DNA from: Crossiella sp. S99.2
GTDB lineage: Bacteria; Actinomycetota; Actinomycetes; Mycobacteriales; Pseudonocardiaceae
Length of the DNA stretch: 64,000 nucleotides
Direction of reading: 5' to 3'
Assembly: GCF_023094165.1 (NCBI RefSeq)
Contig: NZ_JALMDK010000004.1
Span: 310,001 to 374,000, forward strand
Part shown: piece after piece, positions 34,646 to 42,555 of the stretch
How the letters are laid out: every line of letters starts with the position of its first letter
Position numbering within the stretch: position 1 is the stretch's first letter
Program-made: the position numbers and the translations under genes
Notes under the pieces: model-generated
The model's database searches: none
The model's input: the letters and a program-made list of their open reading frames with translations, nothing else
Told to the model about the DNA's origin: nothing

Positions 34646-34702
34646 AGTTGGGCCAACTCGTACGCCAGGTTGGCCCAACCGGGCGCACCAGTTGGCCCAA
34701 CT
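34646..34702. promoter_or_regulatory. Three palindromic RGTTGG-S-CCAACY boxes at 22-bp spacing
   Basis: AGTTGGGCCAACT (34646-34658), GGTTGGCCCAACC (34668-34680) and AGTTGGCCCAACT (34690-34702) are three near-identical palindromes with centres 22 bp apart, two helical turns. The first extends to a 23-bp perfect palindrome from GTACGAGTTGG (34641) to CCAACTCGTAC (34663). The array is upstream of the candidate promoter of the ricin/beta-helix gene and of the SDR promoter, so a regulator could bind cooperatively on one DNA face to control either. Confidence 0.8.
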
Positions 34703-34750
34703 CGGCGGAGTGGGAGATCGCGCACGCACAGAAGGTCCCCGGGCACTAAG

Positions 34751-34778
34751 TTGACCTGCGGAAACTCGGTCATATCGC
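34751..34778 (+). promoter_or_regulatory. Candidate promoter of the SDR gene
   Basis: TTGACC (34751-34756) and TATCGC (34773-34778) are separated by 16 bases. The start site would fall inside the adjacent dyad, consistent with repression at that site. Confidence 0.4.
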
Positions 34779-34779
34779 T

Positions 34780-34822
34780 GATAACACTCAGGGGCTAGCG
34801 TCGCTAACGGCTGAGTGTTATC
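34780..34822. promoter_or_regulatory. Concentric 43-bp dyad before the SDR gene
   Basis: Outer arms GATAACACTCAG (34780-34791) and CTGAGTGTTATC (34811-34822) and an inner 11-bp palindrome TAGCGTCGCTA (34796-34806) share one centre at 34801. A further GCGATAACA lies at 34847-34855. The array overlaps the expected transcription start of the SDR gene. Confidence 0.75.
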
Positions 34823-34866
34823 GTTGCTCACGCAGACAGCGGAACAGCGATAACAAGGAGCGGGTC

Positions 34867-35757
34867 ATGAGCAAGGTCATCGTGGTCACCGGGGCGTCCA
34901 GCGGCATCGGGGCGCTCAGCGCGCGGGCACTGAGCCGCGCCGGGCACACCGTCTACGCCGGCATGCGGAACACGCAGGGCCGCAACGCGCCGCGGGTCGC
35001 CGAACTCCGGGAGTTCGCCACCGACAACAAGGTCAAGCTGCACTCGGTGGAGCTGGACGTGCTGGACCAGGACTCGGTGGACGCCGCGATCGCGCGGATC
35101 GTGGCCGAGCAGGGCCGCCTCGACGTGGTGCTGCACAACGCCGGCCACCTGGTGGTCGGGCCGACCGAGGCGTTCAGCACCGAGGAACTGGCCGCGGTCT
35201 ACAACACCAATGTGCTGGGCGCGCAACGGGTCAACCGGGCCGCGCTCCCCCACCTACGCGCCCAGGGCCAGGGCCTGCTGCTGTGGACCTCCAGCAGCAG
35301 CGTGCGCGGCGGCACCCCGCCGTTCCTGACCGGGTACTTCGCCGCCAAGGCCGCGCTGGACTCCCTGGCGGTCGGCTACGCCGCCGAGATCTCCCGCTTC
35401 GGCATCGAGACCGCGATCATCGTGCCGGGCGCGTTCACCAACGGCACCAACCACTTCCCCAACGCCGGGCACCCCGCCGACACCGACCGGGTCGATGCCT
35501 ACGAAGAGAAGTATGGGCAGCTCCAGCGGGAGATCCCGGACCGGCTCGGCGCGCTCATCCCCCCGGACGCCGACGTGGCCCTGGTGGCCGAGGCGATCGT
35601 GGACGTGGTGGACCGCCCGCACGGCACCCGCCCGTTCCGCACCCACGTCGACCCGGCCGACGACGGCTCCGAGGTGGTCAGCGCGGTCGCGGACAAGATC
35701 CGCGGCGACTTCTACCGCCGGATCGAGCTGTCCGAGTTGCTCCACCCGGCGCACTGA
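34867..35757 (+). CDS. Short-chain dehydrogenase/reductase (classical SDR)
   Basis: 296 residues. Cofactor loop TGASSGIG (about 8-15), NAG (about 97-99), active Ser in WTSSSSVRGG and Y-F-A-A-K (about 157-161) are all present. The residue after the first strand (YAGMRN) suggests NADP preference. AAGGAG precedes the ATG at 34867. Followed after 47 bases by the PaoA-like gene, so a shared transcript is plausible though the products need not share a pathway. Promoter region holds two operator clusters. Confidence 0.93.
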   Translation: MSKVIVVTGASSGIGALSARALSRAGHTVYAGMRNTQGRNAPRVAELREFATDNKVKLHSVELDVLDQDSVDAAIARIVAEQGRLDVVLHNAGHLVVGPTEAFSTEELAAVYNTNVLGAQRVNRAALPHLRAQGQGLLLWTSSSSVRGGTPPFLTGYFAAKAALDSLAVGYAAEISRFGIETAIIVPGAFTNGTNHFPNAGHPADTDRVDAYEEKYGQLQREIPDRLGALIPPDADVALVAEAIVDVVDRPHGTRPFRTHVDPADDGSEVVSAVADKIRGDFYRRIELSELLHPAH

Positions 35758-35804
35758 CCTCCAGGCAGGATGGCCAGTGTCTTGAGCAGGTTCGAGGAGG
35801 TCTG

Positions 35805-36431
35805 ATGTCCGAGCAATCCGATCCGACCGAGGTCCGGCCCAGCAGAAGGACAGTGTTGAAGGCCGGTGGCGCCACCGCGGGAGTGCTCGCCGCGGGCGGC
35901 CTGCCCGCGGTCGCCGCACCGGCCGCCGAAGAGTCCACAGTGGACAGTATTGAGCCCGGGTCCACTGTGGACATCACGCTCACCGTCAACGGGCAGCGGC
36001 ACCGGGTCGCGGTCGAGCCCAGGGTCACCCTGCTGGACGCGTTGCGCGAGCGGCTGGGGCTGACCGGGACGAAGAAGGGCTGCGACCGCGGCGAATGCGG
36101 GGCCTGCACGGTGCTGGCCGACGGGCAGCGGATCAAGTCCTGCCTGACCCTGGCGGTGATGCGGCAGGGCCAGCGGATCAGCACCGTGGAGGGCCTGGCC
36201 GCCGACGGCGAACTGCACCCGGTGCAGGAGGCGTTCATCCGCCGGGACGCCTTCCAGTGCGGATTCTGCACCCCCGGCCAGCTCATGTCCGCGGTGGCCG
36301 CGATCGAGGAAGGGCACACCAGCTCGGACGCGGAGATCCGGGAGTGGATGAGCGGGAACCTGTGCCGGTGCAGCTGCTATCCCAACATCGTGGCCGCGGT
36401 GCGCGATGCCGCGCGGGAGGTGCGGGGATGA
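35805..36431 (+). CDS. paoA: PaoA/YagT-like iron-sulfur subunit of a xanthine-oxidase-family aldehyde oxidoreductase, Tat-exported
   Basis: 208 residues. A Tat signal (SRRTVLKAGGATAGVLAAGG) is followed by a linker bearing two GTCCACWGTGGAC palindromes and two 2Fe-2S domains: plant-type CDRGECGACTVLADGQRIKSC and the helical CGFCTPGQ...NLCRCSC. GAGGAGG precedes the ATG at 35805. The stop overlaps the next gene by 4 bases (ATGA). Matches the E. coli periplasmic aldehyde oxidoreductase PaoABC (YagTSR), whose small subunit also carries the Tat signal and pulls the complex across the membrane; orthology is inferred from architecture and order. Confidence 0.9.
   Translation: MSEQSDPTEVRPSRRTVLKAGGATAGVLAAGGLPAVAAPAAEESTVDSIEPGSTVDITLTVNGQRHRVAVEPRVTLLDALRERLGLTGTKKGCDRGECGACTVLADGQRIKSCLTLAVMRQGQRISTVEGLAADGELHPVQEAFIRRDAFQCGFCTPGQLMSAVAAIEEGHTSSDAEIREWMSGNLCRCSCYPNIVAAVRDAAREVRG
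35933..35972. repeat. Two copies of the GTCCACWGTGGAC palindrome 27 bp apart
   Basis: GTCCACAGTGGAC (35933-35945) and GTCCACTGTGGAC (35960-35972) fall in the linker of the PaoA-like gene. Other perfect copies: 6857-6869, 7772-7784, 21286-21298 and 56686-56698; near matches at 32185, 53150, 55186, 57802 and 63988. Confidence 0.85.
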
Positions 36432-37408
36432 GAGCGTTTGGCTACCAGCGGCCGCGGGTCAGCGCGGAGGCGGTGCGGGCGGGGTCCGCGCCGGGTGCGG
36501 CCTACCTGGCCGGGGGCACCGAGTTGCTGAACCTGATGAAGGACGGCGTGCAGGCGCACGACCTGGTTGTCGACATCAACGCGTTGCCGCTCAACGGGAT
36601 CGAGGTGTCGGCCGGGCGGATCCGGATCGGCGCGCTGGCCCGGATGGCCGAGGTGGCCGCGCATCCGGCGGTGCGCACCCAGGCCCCGGTGCTGTCCTCG
36701 GCACTGCTGAACTCGGCCTCGCCGCAGGTGCGCAACATGGCCGCGATCGGCGGGAACCTGTTGCAGCGCAACCGGTGCGGCTACTTCCGGGACAACGGCT
36801 TCCCGTGCAACAAACGCCAGCCCGGCAGTGGCTGCCCGGCCCGGCAGGGCCACAACCGGATGCACGCGTTGTTCGGGGCCAGCGAGCACTGCGTGGCCGT
36901 GCACGCCTCCGACCTCGCGGTCGCCCTGCAGGCCCTGGAGGCGACCGTGCTGACCCTGGGCGCCGAGGGCGCGCGGCGGATCCCGTTCGCCGAGTTCTAC
37001 CGGCTGCCCGGGGACACCCCGCAGCTGGAGACCGGGTTGCGGCCGGGTGAGCTGATCACCGCGGTGGAGGTGCCGACCGGGCCGCTGTCCGCGCGGTCGC
37101 GCTACCTGAAGCTGCGGGACCGGGAGAGTTTCGAGTTCGCCGTGGTGTCGGTGGCCGCCTGCCTCACCCAGCGCGGCGGCCGGGTGCAGGAGGTCCGGCT
37201 GGCCTTCGGCGGGGTCGCGCCCCGGCCCTGGCGCACCCCCGAGGCCGAGGCCGCCCTGCGCGGCAGGCACCTGGATGCCGCGAGCCTGGCCGCGGCCGCC
37301 GAAGCCGCGGTCCGCGGCGCACAACCACTGGCGCACAACGGTTTCAAGGTGGAGCTGATGCGCAGGGCACTCACCGGCGTGCTCACCGAACTCGGGAGGC
37401 AACGATGA
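36428..37408 (+). CDS. paoB: PaoB/YagS-like FAD-binding subunit
   Basis: 326 residues of the CODH medium-chain/FAD type: AAYLAGGTELLNLMKDG (FAD pyrophosphate loop), NSASPQVRNMAAIGGNLLQR. The insertion CGYFRDNGFPCNKRQPGSGCPA supplies the extra 4Fe-4S cluster ligands that distinguish PaoB from other family members. ATG at 36428 overlaps the PaoA stop; the 3' end overlaps PaoC by 4 bases. Confidence 0.9.
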   Translation: MRAFGYQRPRVSAEAVRAGSAPGAAYLAGGTELLNLMKDGVQAHDLVVDINALPLNGIEVSAGRIRIGALARMAEVAAHPAVRTQAPVLSSALLNSASPQVRNMAAIGGNLLQRNRCGYFRDNGFPCNKRQPGSGCPARQGHNRMHALFGASEHCVAVHASDLAVALQALEATVLTLGAEGARRIPFAEFYRLPGDTPQLETGLRPGELITAVEVPTGPLSARSRYLKLRDRESFEFAVVSVAACLTQRGGRVQEVRLAFGGVAPRPWRTPEAEAALRGRHLDAASLAAAAEAAVRGAQPLAHNGFKVELMRRALTGVLTELGRQR

Positions 37409-39576
37409 CCGGCGGACTGATCGGGCGCCCCGTGGACCGGGTGGACGGCCACGACAAGGTCACCGGCGCCGCCACCTACGCCGCAGACCAGCGGATTCCC
37501 GGGCTGCTGCACGGATTCCTGGTGCTCAGCACCATCGCCAGAGGCCGGATCACCGGCATCGAGGTGACCGCCGCCGAACGCGCGCCGGGCGTGCTGCGGG
37601 TGTTCACCCACCACACCATGCCGCGACTGACCATGCCGGTCGGCCCGTACCGCAAGGGCTACCTCCCGGTGCAGGACGACCGGATCCACCACAACGGCCA
37701 GCCGATCGCCCTGGTCGTGGCGCACACCCTGGAACAGGCCCAGCACGCCGCCAGCCTGGTGAGCGCCCAGTACCAGACCGAGAAACACCGCTCCGCGCTG
37801 CACGAGGCCGAGGGCGAGGAGTTCGTGCCGCCGGTGCAGAGCGGCACACCCAACGAGACGATCCGCGGCAACCCCGCCGCCGGACTCGCCGAAGCGGATA
37901 TCCGGATCGAGGGCATATACAGTTCGCCGATACATCTGCACAACCCGATGGAGCCGTCCGCGACCATCGCGCACTGGACCGGCGGGCAGGTCACCGTGTA
38001 CGAGTCGACCCAGTCGGTGACCTTCGCCCGCAGCGCGGTCTCCCAGGCGTTGCGGGTGCCGCTGGCCGACGTCAAGGTGGTCTCGCCCTACCTCGGCGGC
38101 GGGTTCGGCGCCAAGGGCGCGACCTGGCCGCACACCCTGCTCACCGCCGCCGCGGCCAGGGAACTGGACCGGCCGGTGAAACTGGTGCTGTCCAGGGCGC
38201 AGCTCTACACCGCGCACGGCCACCGCAGCGAGCTGAGCCAGCGGATCACCCTGGGCGCGAAACGGGACGGGCGGCTGACCGCGCTGGTGCACGTCTCCAC
38301 CCAGCAGGTCTCGGCCACCGAGGACCGGGTGTACAACAGCAGCCACTCCTCCCGGCTGCTCTACGCGGTGCCCAACCTGCACGTGCGGCAGCAGGCCGTG
38401 CGGCTGGACCTGCAGAACGGCTCGTTCATCCGCTCCCCCGAACTCGCCGCGCACCACGGCCTGGAAACCGCCCTGGACGAGTTGAGCCACCGGCTCGGCA
38501 TCGACCCGGTGGAACTGCGGCTGCGCAACTACGCCGCGACCAACCCGGAGACCGGGGCACGCTGGGGCAGCAAGCACCTGGACGAGTGCTACCGGATCGG
38601 CGCGCGTGCCTTCGGCTGGTCCCAGCGGGATCCGCGGATCGGGTCGATGCGGGACGGGGACATCCGGATCGGCTGGGGCATGGCCACCGAGGCGCACACC
38701 TGCGGCGCGATGCCCTCCGGCGCGCACCTGAGCGTGGGGGTCGACGGCCGGGCCACGCTGAGCACCGGGGCGCAGGACATCGGCACCGGCACCTACACCG
38801 TGCTCACCCAGGTGGCCGCGCAGGTGCTGGGCCTGCCGCTGAGCGAGGTGACCACCCGGCTCGGCCACACCGACTACCCGGTGGCCATGGGCTCCTTCGG
38901 TTCCGGCACGGTGAACAGCGTGACCGGCGCGGTCGACCAGGCCGCCGGCGCCGTGCGCGCCGAGGTGATCCGGCTGGCCGTGACCGATCCCCGTTCACCA
39001 CTGCATGGCATGCGACCGGAGGACATAGTCACCGAACACGGATATCTGTTCGCCAAGGACCGCCGCCGCCGGGACAGCTACCGCGATGTCCTCACCCGGC
39101 ACGGAAAAGCGGTGGAATCGACCGGCAGCAGCGCGAACACGCCGAACTACACCACCGGCGCGGTGTTCGTGGAAGTCCGGGTGGATCCGCGCTACGGCAA
39201 GGTGACGGTGAGCCGGGTGGTCGGCGCCTACGACCCGGGCCGGGTGCTCAACCGGCGCACCGCGCACAGCCAGGCCATCGGCGGCGCGATCTGGGGCATC
39301 GGGTTCGCGTTGATGGAGCACGCGGTGGTGGACCCGGCGCACGCCCGGATCATGAACGCCACGCTGTCCACCTACCTGATGCCGGTGAACGCGGACGTGC
39401 CGGAGATCGAGACGCACTTCGTGGACGAGCCGGATCCCACCAGCGCGGCACTGGGCGCCAGGGGATTCGGGGAGACGCCGATGACCGGGGTGCCCGCGGC
39501 GATCGGCAACGCGGTCTTCCACGCCACCGGCCGCCGGATCCGGGACCTGCCGATCACCCAGGACAAACTGTTGTAG
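37405..39576 (+). CDS. paoC: PaoC/YagR-like molybdenum-cofactor subunit of aldehyde oxidoreductase
   Basis: 723 residues. The Mo-binding architecture begins with GRPVDRVDGHDKVTGAATYAADQRIPGLLHG; SPYLGGGFGAKG and GTGTYTVLTQVAAQVLG are the cofactor loops, and the catalytic Glu lies in RGFGETPMTG near the C-terminus. The electron path would run Mo to 2Fe-2S to FAD via the two upstream subunits. Oxidises aldehydes in E. coli. No PaoD-like insertion chaperone follows, so maturation must rely on a gene elsewhere. Confidence 0.92.
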   Translation: MTGGLIGRPVDRVDGHDKVTGAATYAADQRIPGLLHGFLVLSTIARGRITGIEVTAAERAPGVLRVFTHHTMPRLTMPVGPYRKGYLPVQDDRIHHNGQPIALVVAHTLEQAQHAASLVSAQYQTEKHRSALHEAEGEEFVPPVQSGTPNETIRGNPAAGLAEADIRIEGIYSSPIHLHNPMEPSATIAHWTGGQVTVYESTQSVTFARSAVSQALRVPLADVKVVSPYLGGGFGAKGATWPHTLLTAAAARELDRPVKLVLSRAQLYTAHGHRSELSQRITLGAKRDGRLTALVHVSTQQVSATEDRVYNSSHSSRLLYAVPNLHVRQQAVRLDLQNGSFIRSPELAAHHGLETALDELSHRLGIDPVELRLRNYAATNPETGARWGSKHLDECYRIGARAFGWSQRDPRIGSMRDGDIRIGWGMATEAHTCGAMPSGAHLSVGVDGRATLSTGAQDIGTGTYTVLTQVAAQVLGLPLSEVTTRLGHTDYPVAMGSFGSGTVNSVTGAVDQAAGAVRAEVIRLAVTDPRSPLHGMRPEDIVTEHGYLFAKDRRRRDSYRDVLTRHGKAVESTGSSANTPNYTTGAVFVEVRVDPRYGKVTVSRVVGAYDPGRVLNRRTAHSQAIGGAIWGIGFALMEHAVVDPAHARIMNATLSTYLMPVNADVPEIETHFVDEPDPTSAALGARGFGETPMTGVPAAIGNAVFHATGRRIRDLPITQDKLL

Positions 39577-39601
39577 CGCAAGGCTTTGCCGGACAGGGAG
39601 G

Positions 39602-40213
39602 TCAGCCGGTCAGCCAGCCGTTGTCGGTAGCGATGCGGATCGCCTCGACCTTGTTGCGGGCGCCGAGTTTGTGCAGCACCCGGGTCATGTGGTTCTGCAC
39701 GGTGCCCGCCACCAGGCCGAGCCTGCGGCTGACCTCCTTGGCGCTGTCGCCGTCGGCCATCAACCGCAGCACCAGGGTTTCCCTTGATGTCAACGGGTTC
39801 TGGCCGCGGCGCAGCGCGGTGCTGAGCAGTCCGGGCGGGAACACCGACTCGCCGGCGTGCACCCGGTGGATCGAGTCCAGCAGGCGGTCCATGGACACGC
39901 CCTTGGGCAGGAACCCGGCCACGCCCGCGGCCAGAGCCTGGTGCACGACGCCAGGTCGGTCCAGCACGCTGAGCATGAGGATCCGGGTGTGCGGGGCGGT
40001 GGTGCGCAGGTCGGCGGCCACGGTGAGGCCGTCCCGGCCGGGGAGTTCGACGTCGAGCAGCAACACCTCGGGCGGGGCGTGCTGGACCAGCGCGGCGACC
40101 TGGTCACCCCTGGAGAGGGCGGCGGTGACCTGGATGTCGGGGACGGAGTTGAGCACGGCGACCAGGGCTTCGCGCAGCACGGTCATGTCCTCGACCACGG
40201 CGACACGGATCAT
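39602..40213 (-). CDS. NarL/FixJ-family response regulator
   Basis: 203 residues. Receiver domain with acidic pocket VVEDMT and phosphoacceptor Asp in VLLLDVELPGRDG (about 54), Lys in GFLPKG (about 104), then LuxR helix-turn-helix (LTSRETLVLRLMADGDSAKE...GTVQNHMTRVLHKLG). ATG at 40211-40213 overlaps the sensor-kinase stop by 4 bases. Confidence 0.95.
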   Translation of the reverse strand: MIRVAVVEDMTVLREALVAVLNSVPDIQVTAALSRGDQVAALVQHAPPEVLLLDVELPGRDGLTVAADLRTTAPHTRILMLSVLDRPGVVHQALAAGVAGFLPKGVSMDRLLDSIHRVHAGESVFPPGLLSTALRRGQNPLTSRETLVLRLMADGDSAKEVSRRLGLVAGTVQNHMTRVLHKLGARNKVEAIRIATDNGWLTG

Positions 40214-41358
40214 CGGGGGACCTCGCTCGCGGTGGCCGCGGCCGCGGTGGCGGCATCGCTGGATGGCATGGTGGGGATCTCGACGACCAGGCGGTAGCGG
40301 GTCCGGCCCACCCGGCCCGCGCGCAGGCGGCCGCCCAGGGCGGTGATCCGGGCGGTGAGACCGGCCTGGCCGCTGCCGGGCGGAGCGGTGGCCGGGCGGA
40401 CGCCGTCGTTCTCCACGGTCAGGCGGCACCAGCCGTCCAGGTCCTCGGTGGTCAGCAGGAAACGGCGGGCGGTGCTGTGCTTGAGCACGTTGGTCACCGC
40501 CTCACGCACCACCCAGCTCACCGCCTCCGCCGCGTGGCCGGGGACCACCGCGCCGAAGCGGAGCTGGTAGCGGATGCCCGCCGCGGTGAGCAGGGCGATG
40601 CCACTGCTGATCTCCTCGCCGAGGTCGGGCTGCCAGTCGCCGTTGGCGACCCGGCGCACGGTGCTCATGGTGTGTTCGGTGATCCGCTGGATGACGCCCA
40701 GGTGCTCGGCCGCGCCGTCCGGGTCCTCGACCGCGAGCCGGGCGGCCAGCTCGGCGCGCAGACCGATCGCGGTGATCTCCTGGCCGAGGCTGTCGTGCAG
40801 GTCGCGGGAGACCCTGGTGCGTTCCCTGGCCACGGCCAGACTGGCCAGGCTGGCCCTGGTGCGGTTCAGCTCCAGAGCGAGTTCGGCGACCCGGACCGAG
40901 GCGTAGACGGCCAGGCCGACGGCCAGGCTGTGCCCGATCCGGATGATCACCGGCACCAGCGAGTCGGAGACCAGGGCCAGCAGGAACACCTCGACCGCCA
41001 GCACCGCGACAAAACCACGCCCGGACCAGGGGTCGGGCAGCAGGACCAGCAGGGTGCAGGCGGCGAAGACCGGGGCGAAGGTGCTGGGGCCGAGCACGAT
41101 CAGCGCGGCGAGCGCGAGCAGGAGCTGGGGCACGAGCACCGCGGCCCGCTGCCATGGCGAGGGCAGGCCGTGCCGCAACCGGATCGAGGCGGCCAGCGCC
41201 AGCAGCGCGGCGCTGAGCGCCAGGAACGGCGCCGACCGCCAGATCGAGGGGCCCCGATCCGGCATGCCCAGGTGCGACAGCCAGGGCACCGCCAGGCAGA
41301 CCGGCAGCACCGCGACCGCGACACCGGTCAGCGGCAGTCGTCGTTCCACGAACGGCAT
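40210..41358 (-). CDS. Sensor histidine kinase, HisKA_3 type
   Basis: 382 residues with five or six N-terminal membrane helices (about 8-165), a DHp helix with phospho-His in SRDLHDSLGQEITAI (about 205) and a HATPase domain (AVSWVVREAVTNVLKHSTA; GSGQAGLTARITALGG). GGGGAGG precedes the ATG at 41356-41358. Forms an operon with the NarL-type regulator. The sensing domain is only membrane helices, as in DesK-like kinases that respond to envelope state; signal unknown. Confidence 0.93.
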   Translation of the reverse strand: MPFVERRLPLTGVAVAVLPVCLAVPWLSHLGMPDRGPSIWRSAPFLALSAALLALAASIRLRHGLPSPWQRAAVLVPQLLLALAALIVLGPSTFAPVFAACTLLVLLPDPWSGRGFVAVLAVEVFLLALVSDSLVPVIIRIGHSLAVGLAVYASVRVAELALELNRTRASLASLAVARERTRVSRDLHDSLGQEITAIGLRAELAARLAVEDPDGAAEHLGVIQRITEHTMSTVRRVANGDWQPDLGEEISSGIALLTAAGIRYQLRFGAVVPGHAAEAVSWVVREAVTNVLKHSTARRFLLTTEDLDGWCRLTVENDGVRPATAPPGSGQAGLTARITALGGRLRAGRVGRTRYRLVVEIPTMPSSDAATAAAATASEVPR

Positions 41359-41544
41359 TCGGCGAACCTCCCCGCCCGGAAAATAGTCGCTGTCGGGACT
41401 TCGTGCGCGGCGAATGATGACGACCACCCCCGGAAATGAGACCTGGCTCATGAACCATGACTTTCTCACGGTGCATTTGTTCGGTTTTCCACGCTTTCTT
41501 TTCACCGGGGAGCCGGGCAGGCTGGACAACCGCAGGGGGAGACG

Positions 41545-41592
41545 GTGGCTCCCGCGGATCCGTGCCCTCGACCTTGGATCCGCGGGAGCCAC
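41545..41592 (+). promoter_or_regulatory. 17-bp perfect-stem hairpin in the leader of the pseudouridine synthase gene
   Basis: GTGGCTCCCGCGGATCC (41545-41561) pairs perfectly with GGATCCGCGGGAGCCAC (41576-41592), loop 14 nt, ending 12 bases before the GTG start. No other gene end is nearby to need a terminator on this strand. Confidence 0.7.
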
Positions 41593-41604
41593 TAGGCTCA
41601 GGCG

Positions 41605-42555
41605 GTGAGACGGAAAACTCCCGCCCCGTTGCCGCAGCGCTTCGGGCTCGACCCGGCCCGGATGCGGCTGCCGGAGACCGGGAGCTGGCCCACTGTGCGC
41701 GCGCACCTGGCCGACCGGTTGCCGCTGGTCACCCAGGATGTCATCGACTCGATGTTCACCGAGCGGCGGATCGCCGACCTCAGCGGACCGCTCGAACTGG
41801 ACGCGCCCTATGTGCCGGGTGGGGTGGTGTGGTTTCACCGGGAGTTGCCGGTGGAGGTGCCGGTGCCGTTCCCGATCGGGGTCGTCCATCGTGATGAACA
41901 CCTCCTCGTAGTGGACAAACCGCATTTCCTGGCCACGATTCCGCGCGGGAAACACATCCAGGAAACCGCGCTGGTGAAGTTGCGCCGCCAGTACGACCTG
42001 CCCGATTTGAGTGCCGCGCACCGATTGGACCGGGTCACCGCGGGACTGATGATGTTCGTGATCAACCGATCTGATCGCGGCAGTTACCAGACGCTGTTCC
42101 GGGACCGACTGGTGCACAAGGAGTACGAGGCGGTGGCGCCGGTGAATCCGGGGCTGGTGCTGCCCACCACGGTGCGCAGCCGGATCCTCAAGGAACGCGG
42201 CGTGATCACCGCGCAGGAGGTGGACGGGCCGCCAAACGCCGAGACCGAAGTGGAACTCCTGGAACAGCGGGACGGGCTCGGGCGGTACCGGCTGCGGCCC
42301 AAGACCGGGCGCACCCATCAGCTCCGGCTGCACCTGACCCGGCTGGGCATCCCGATCCTGGGCGACGACTTCTACCCGGTGCTCACCGAACGCCCCCTGG
42401 ACGACTTCTCCCGGCCACTGCAACTGCTGGCCAGGACGCTGGGCTTCACCGACCCGATCACCGGGGAGGAGCGGAAGTTCAGCAGCCGGCTGGCGCTGAC
42501 CGCGTGGACCGACTACCCGTCCTGGGCCAGTGATGCCAGCCGACGGTCCAGGTAG
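41605..42555 (+). CDS. RluA-family pseudouridine synthase
   Basis: 316 residues. Catalytic motif [15 protein letters not shown] with Asp in HRLDR (about 137); [16 protein letters not shown] and LGDDFYP are family landmarks. N-terminal 75 residues precede the catalytic domain and lack an S4 motif. GTG at 41605 lies just after the 17-bp hairpin. Modifies uridine in rRNA or tRNA; target unknown. Its end overlaps the convergent ECF gene by 43 bases. Confidence 0.92.
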   Translation: MRRKTPAPLPQRFGLDPARMRLPETGSWPTVRAHLADRLPLVTQDVIDSMFTERRIADLSGPLELDAPYVPGGVVWFHRELPVEVPVPFPIGVVHRDEHLLVVDKPHFLATIPRGKHIQETALVKLRRQYDLPDLSAAHRLDRVTAGLMMFVINRSDRGSYQTLFRDRLVHKEYEAVAPVNPGLVLPTTVRSRILKERGVITAQEVDGPPNAETEVELLEQRDGLGRYRLRPKTGRTHQLRLHLTRLGIPILGDDFYPVLTERPLDDFSRPLQLLARTLGFTDPITGEERKFSSRLALTAWTDYPSWASDASRRSR

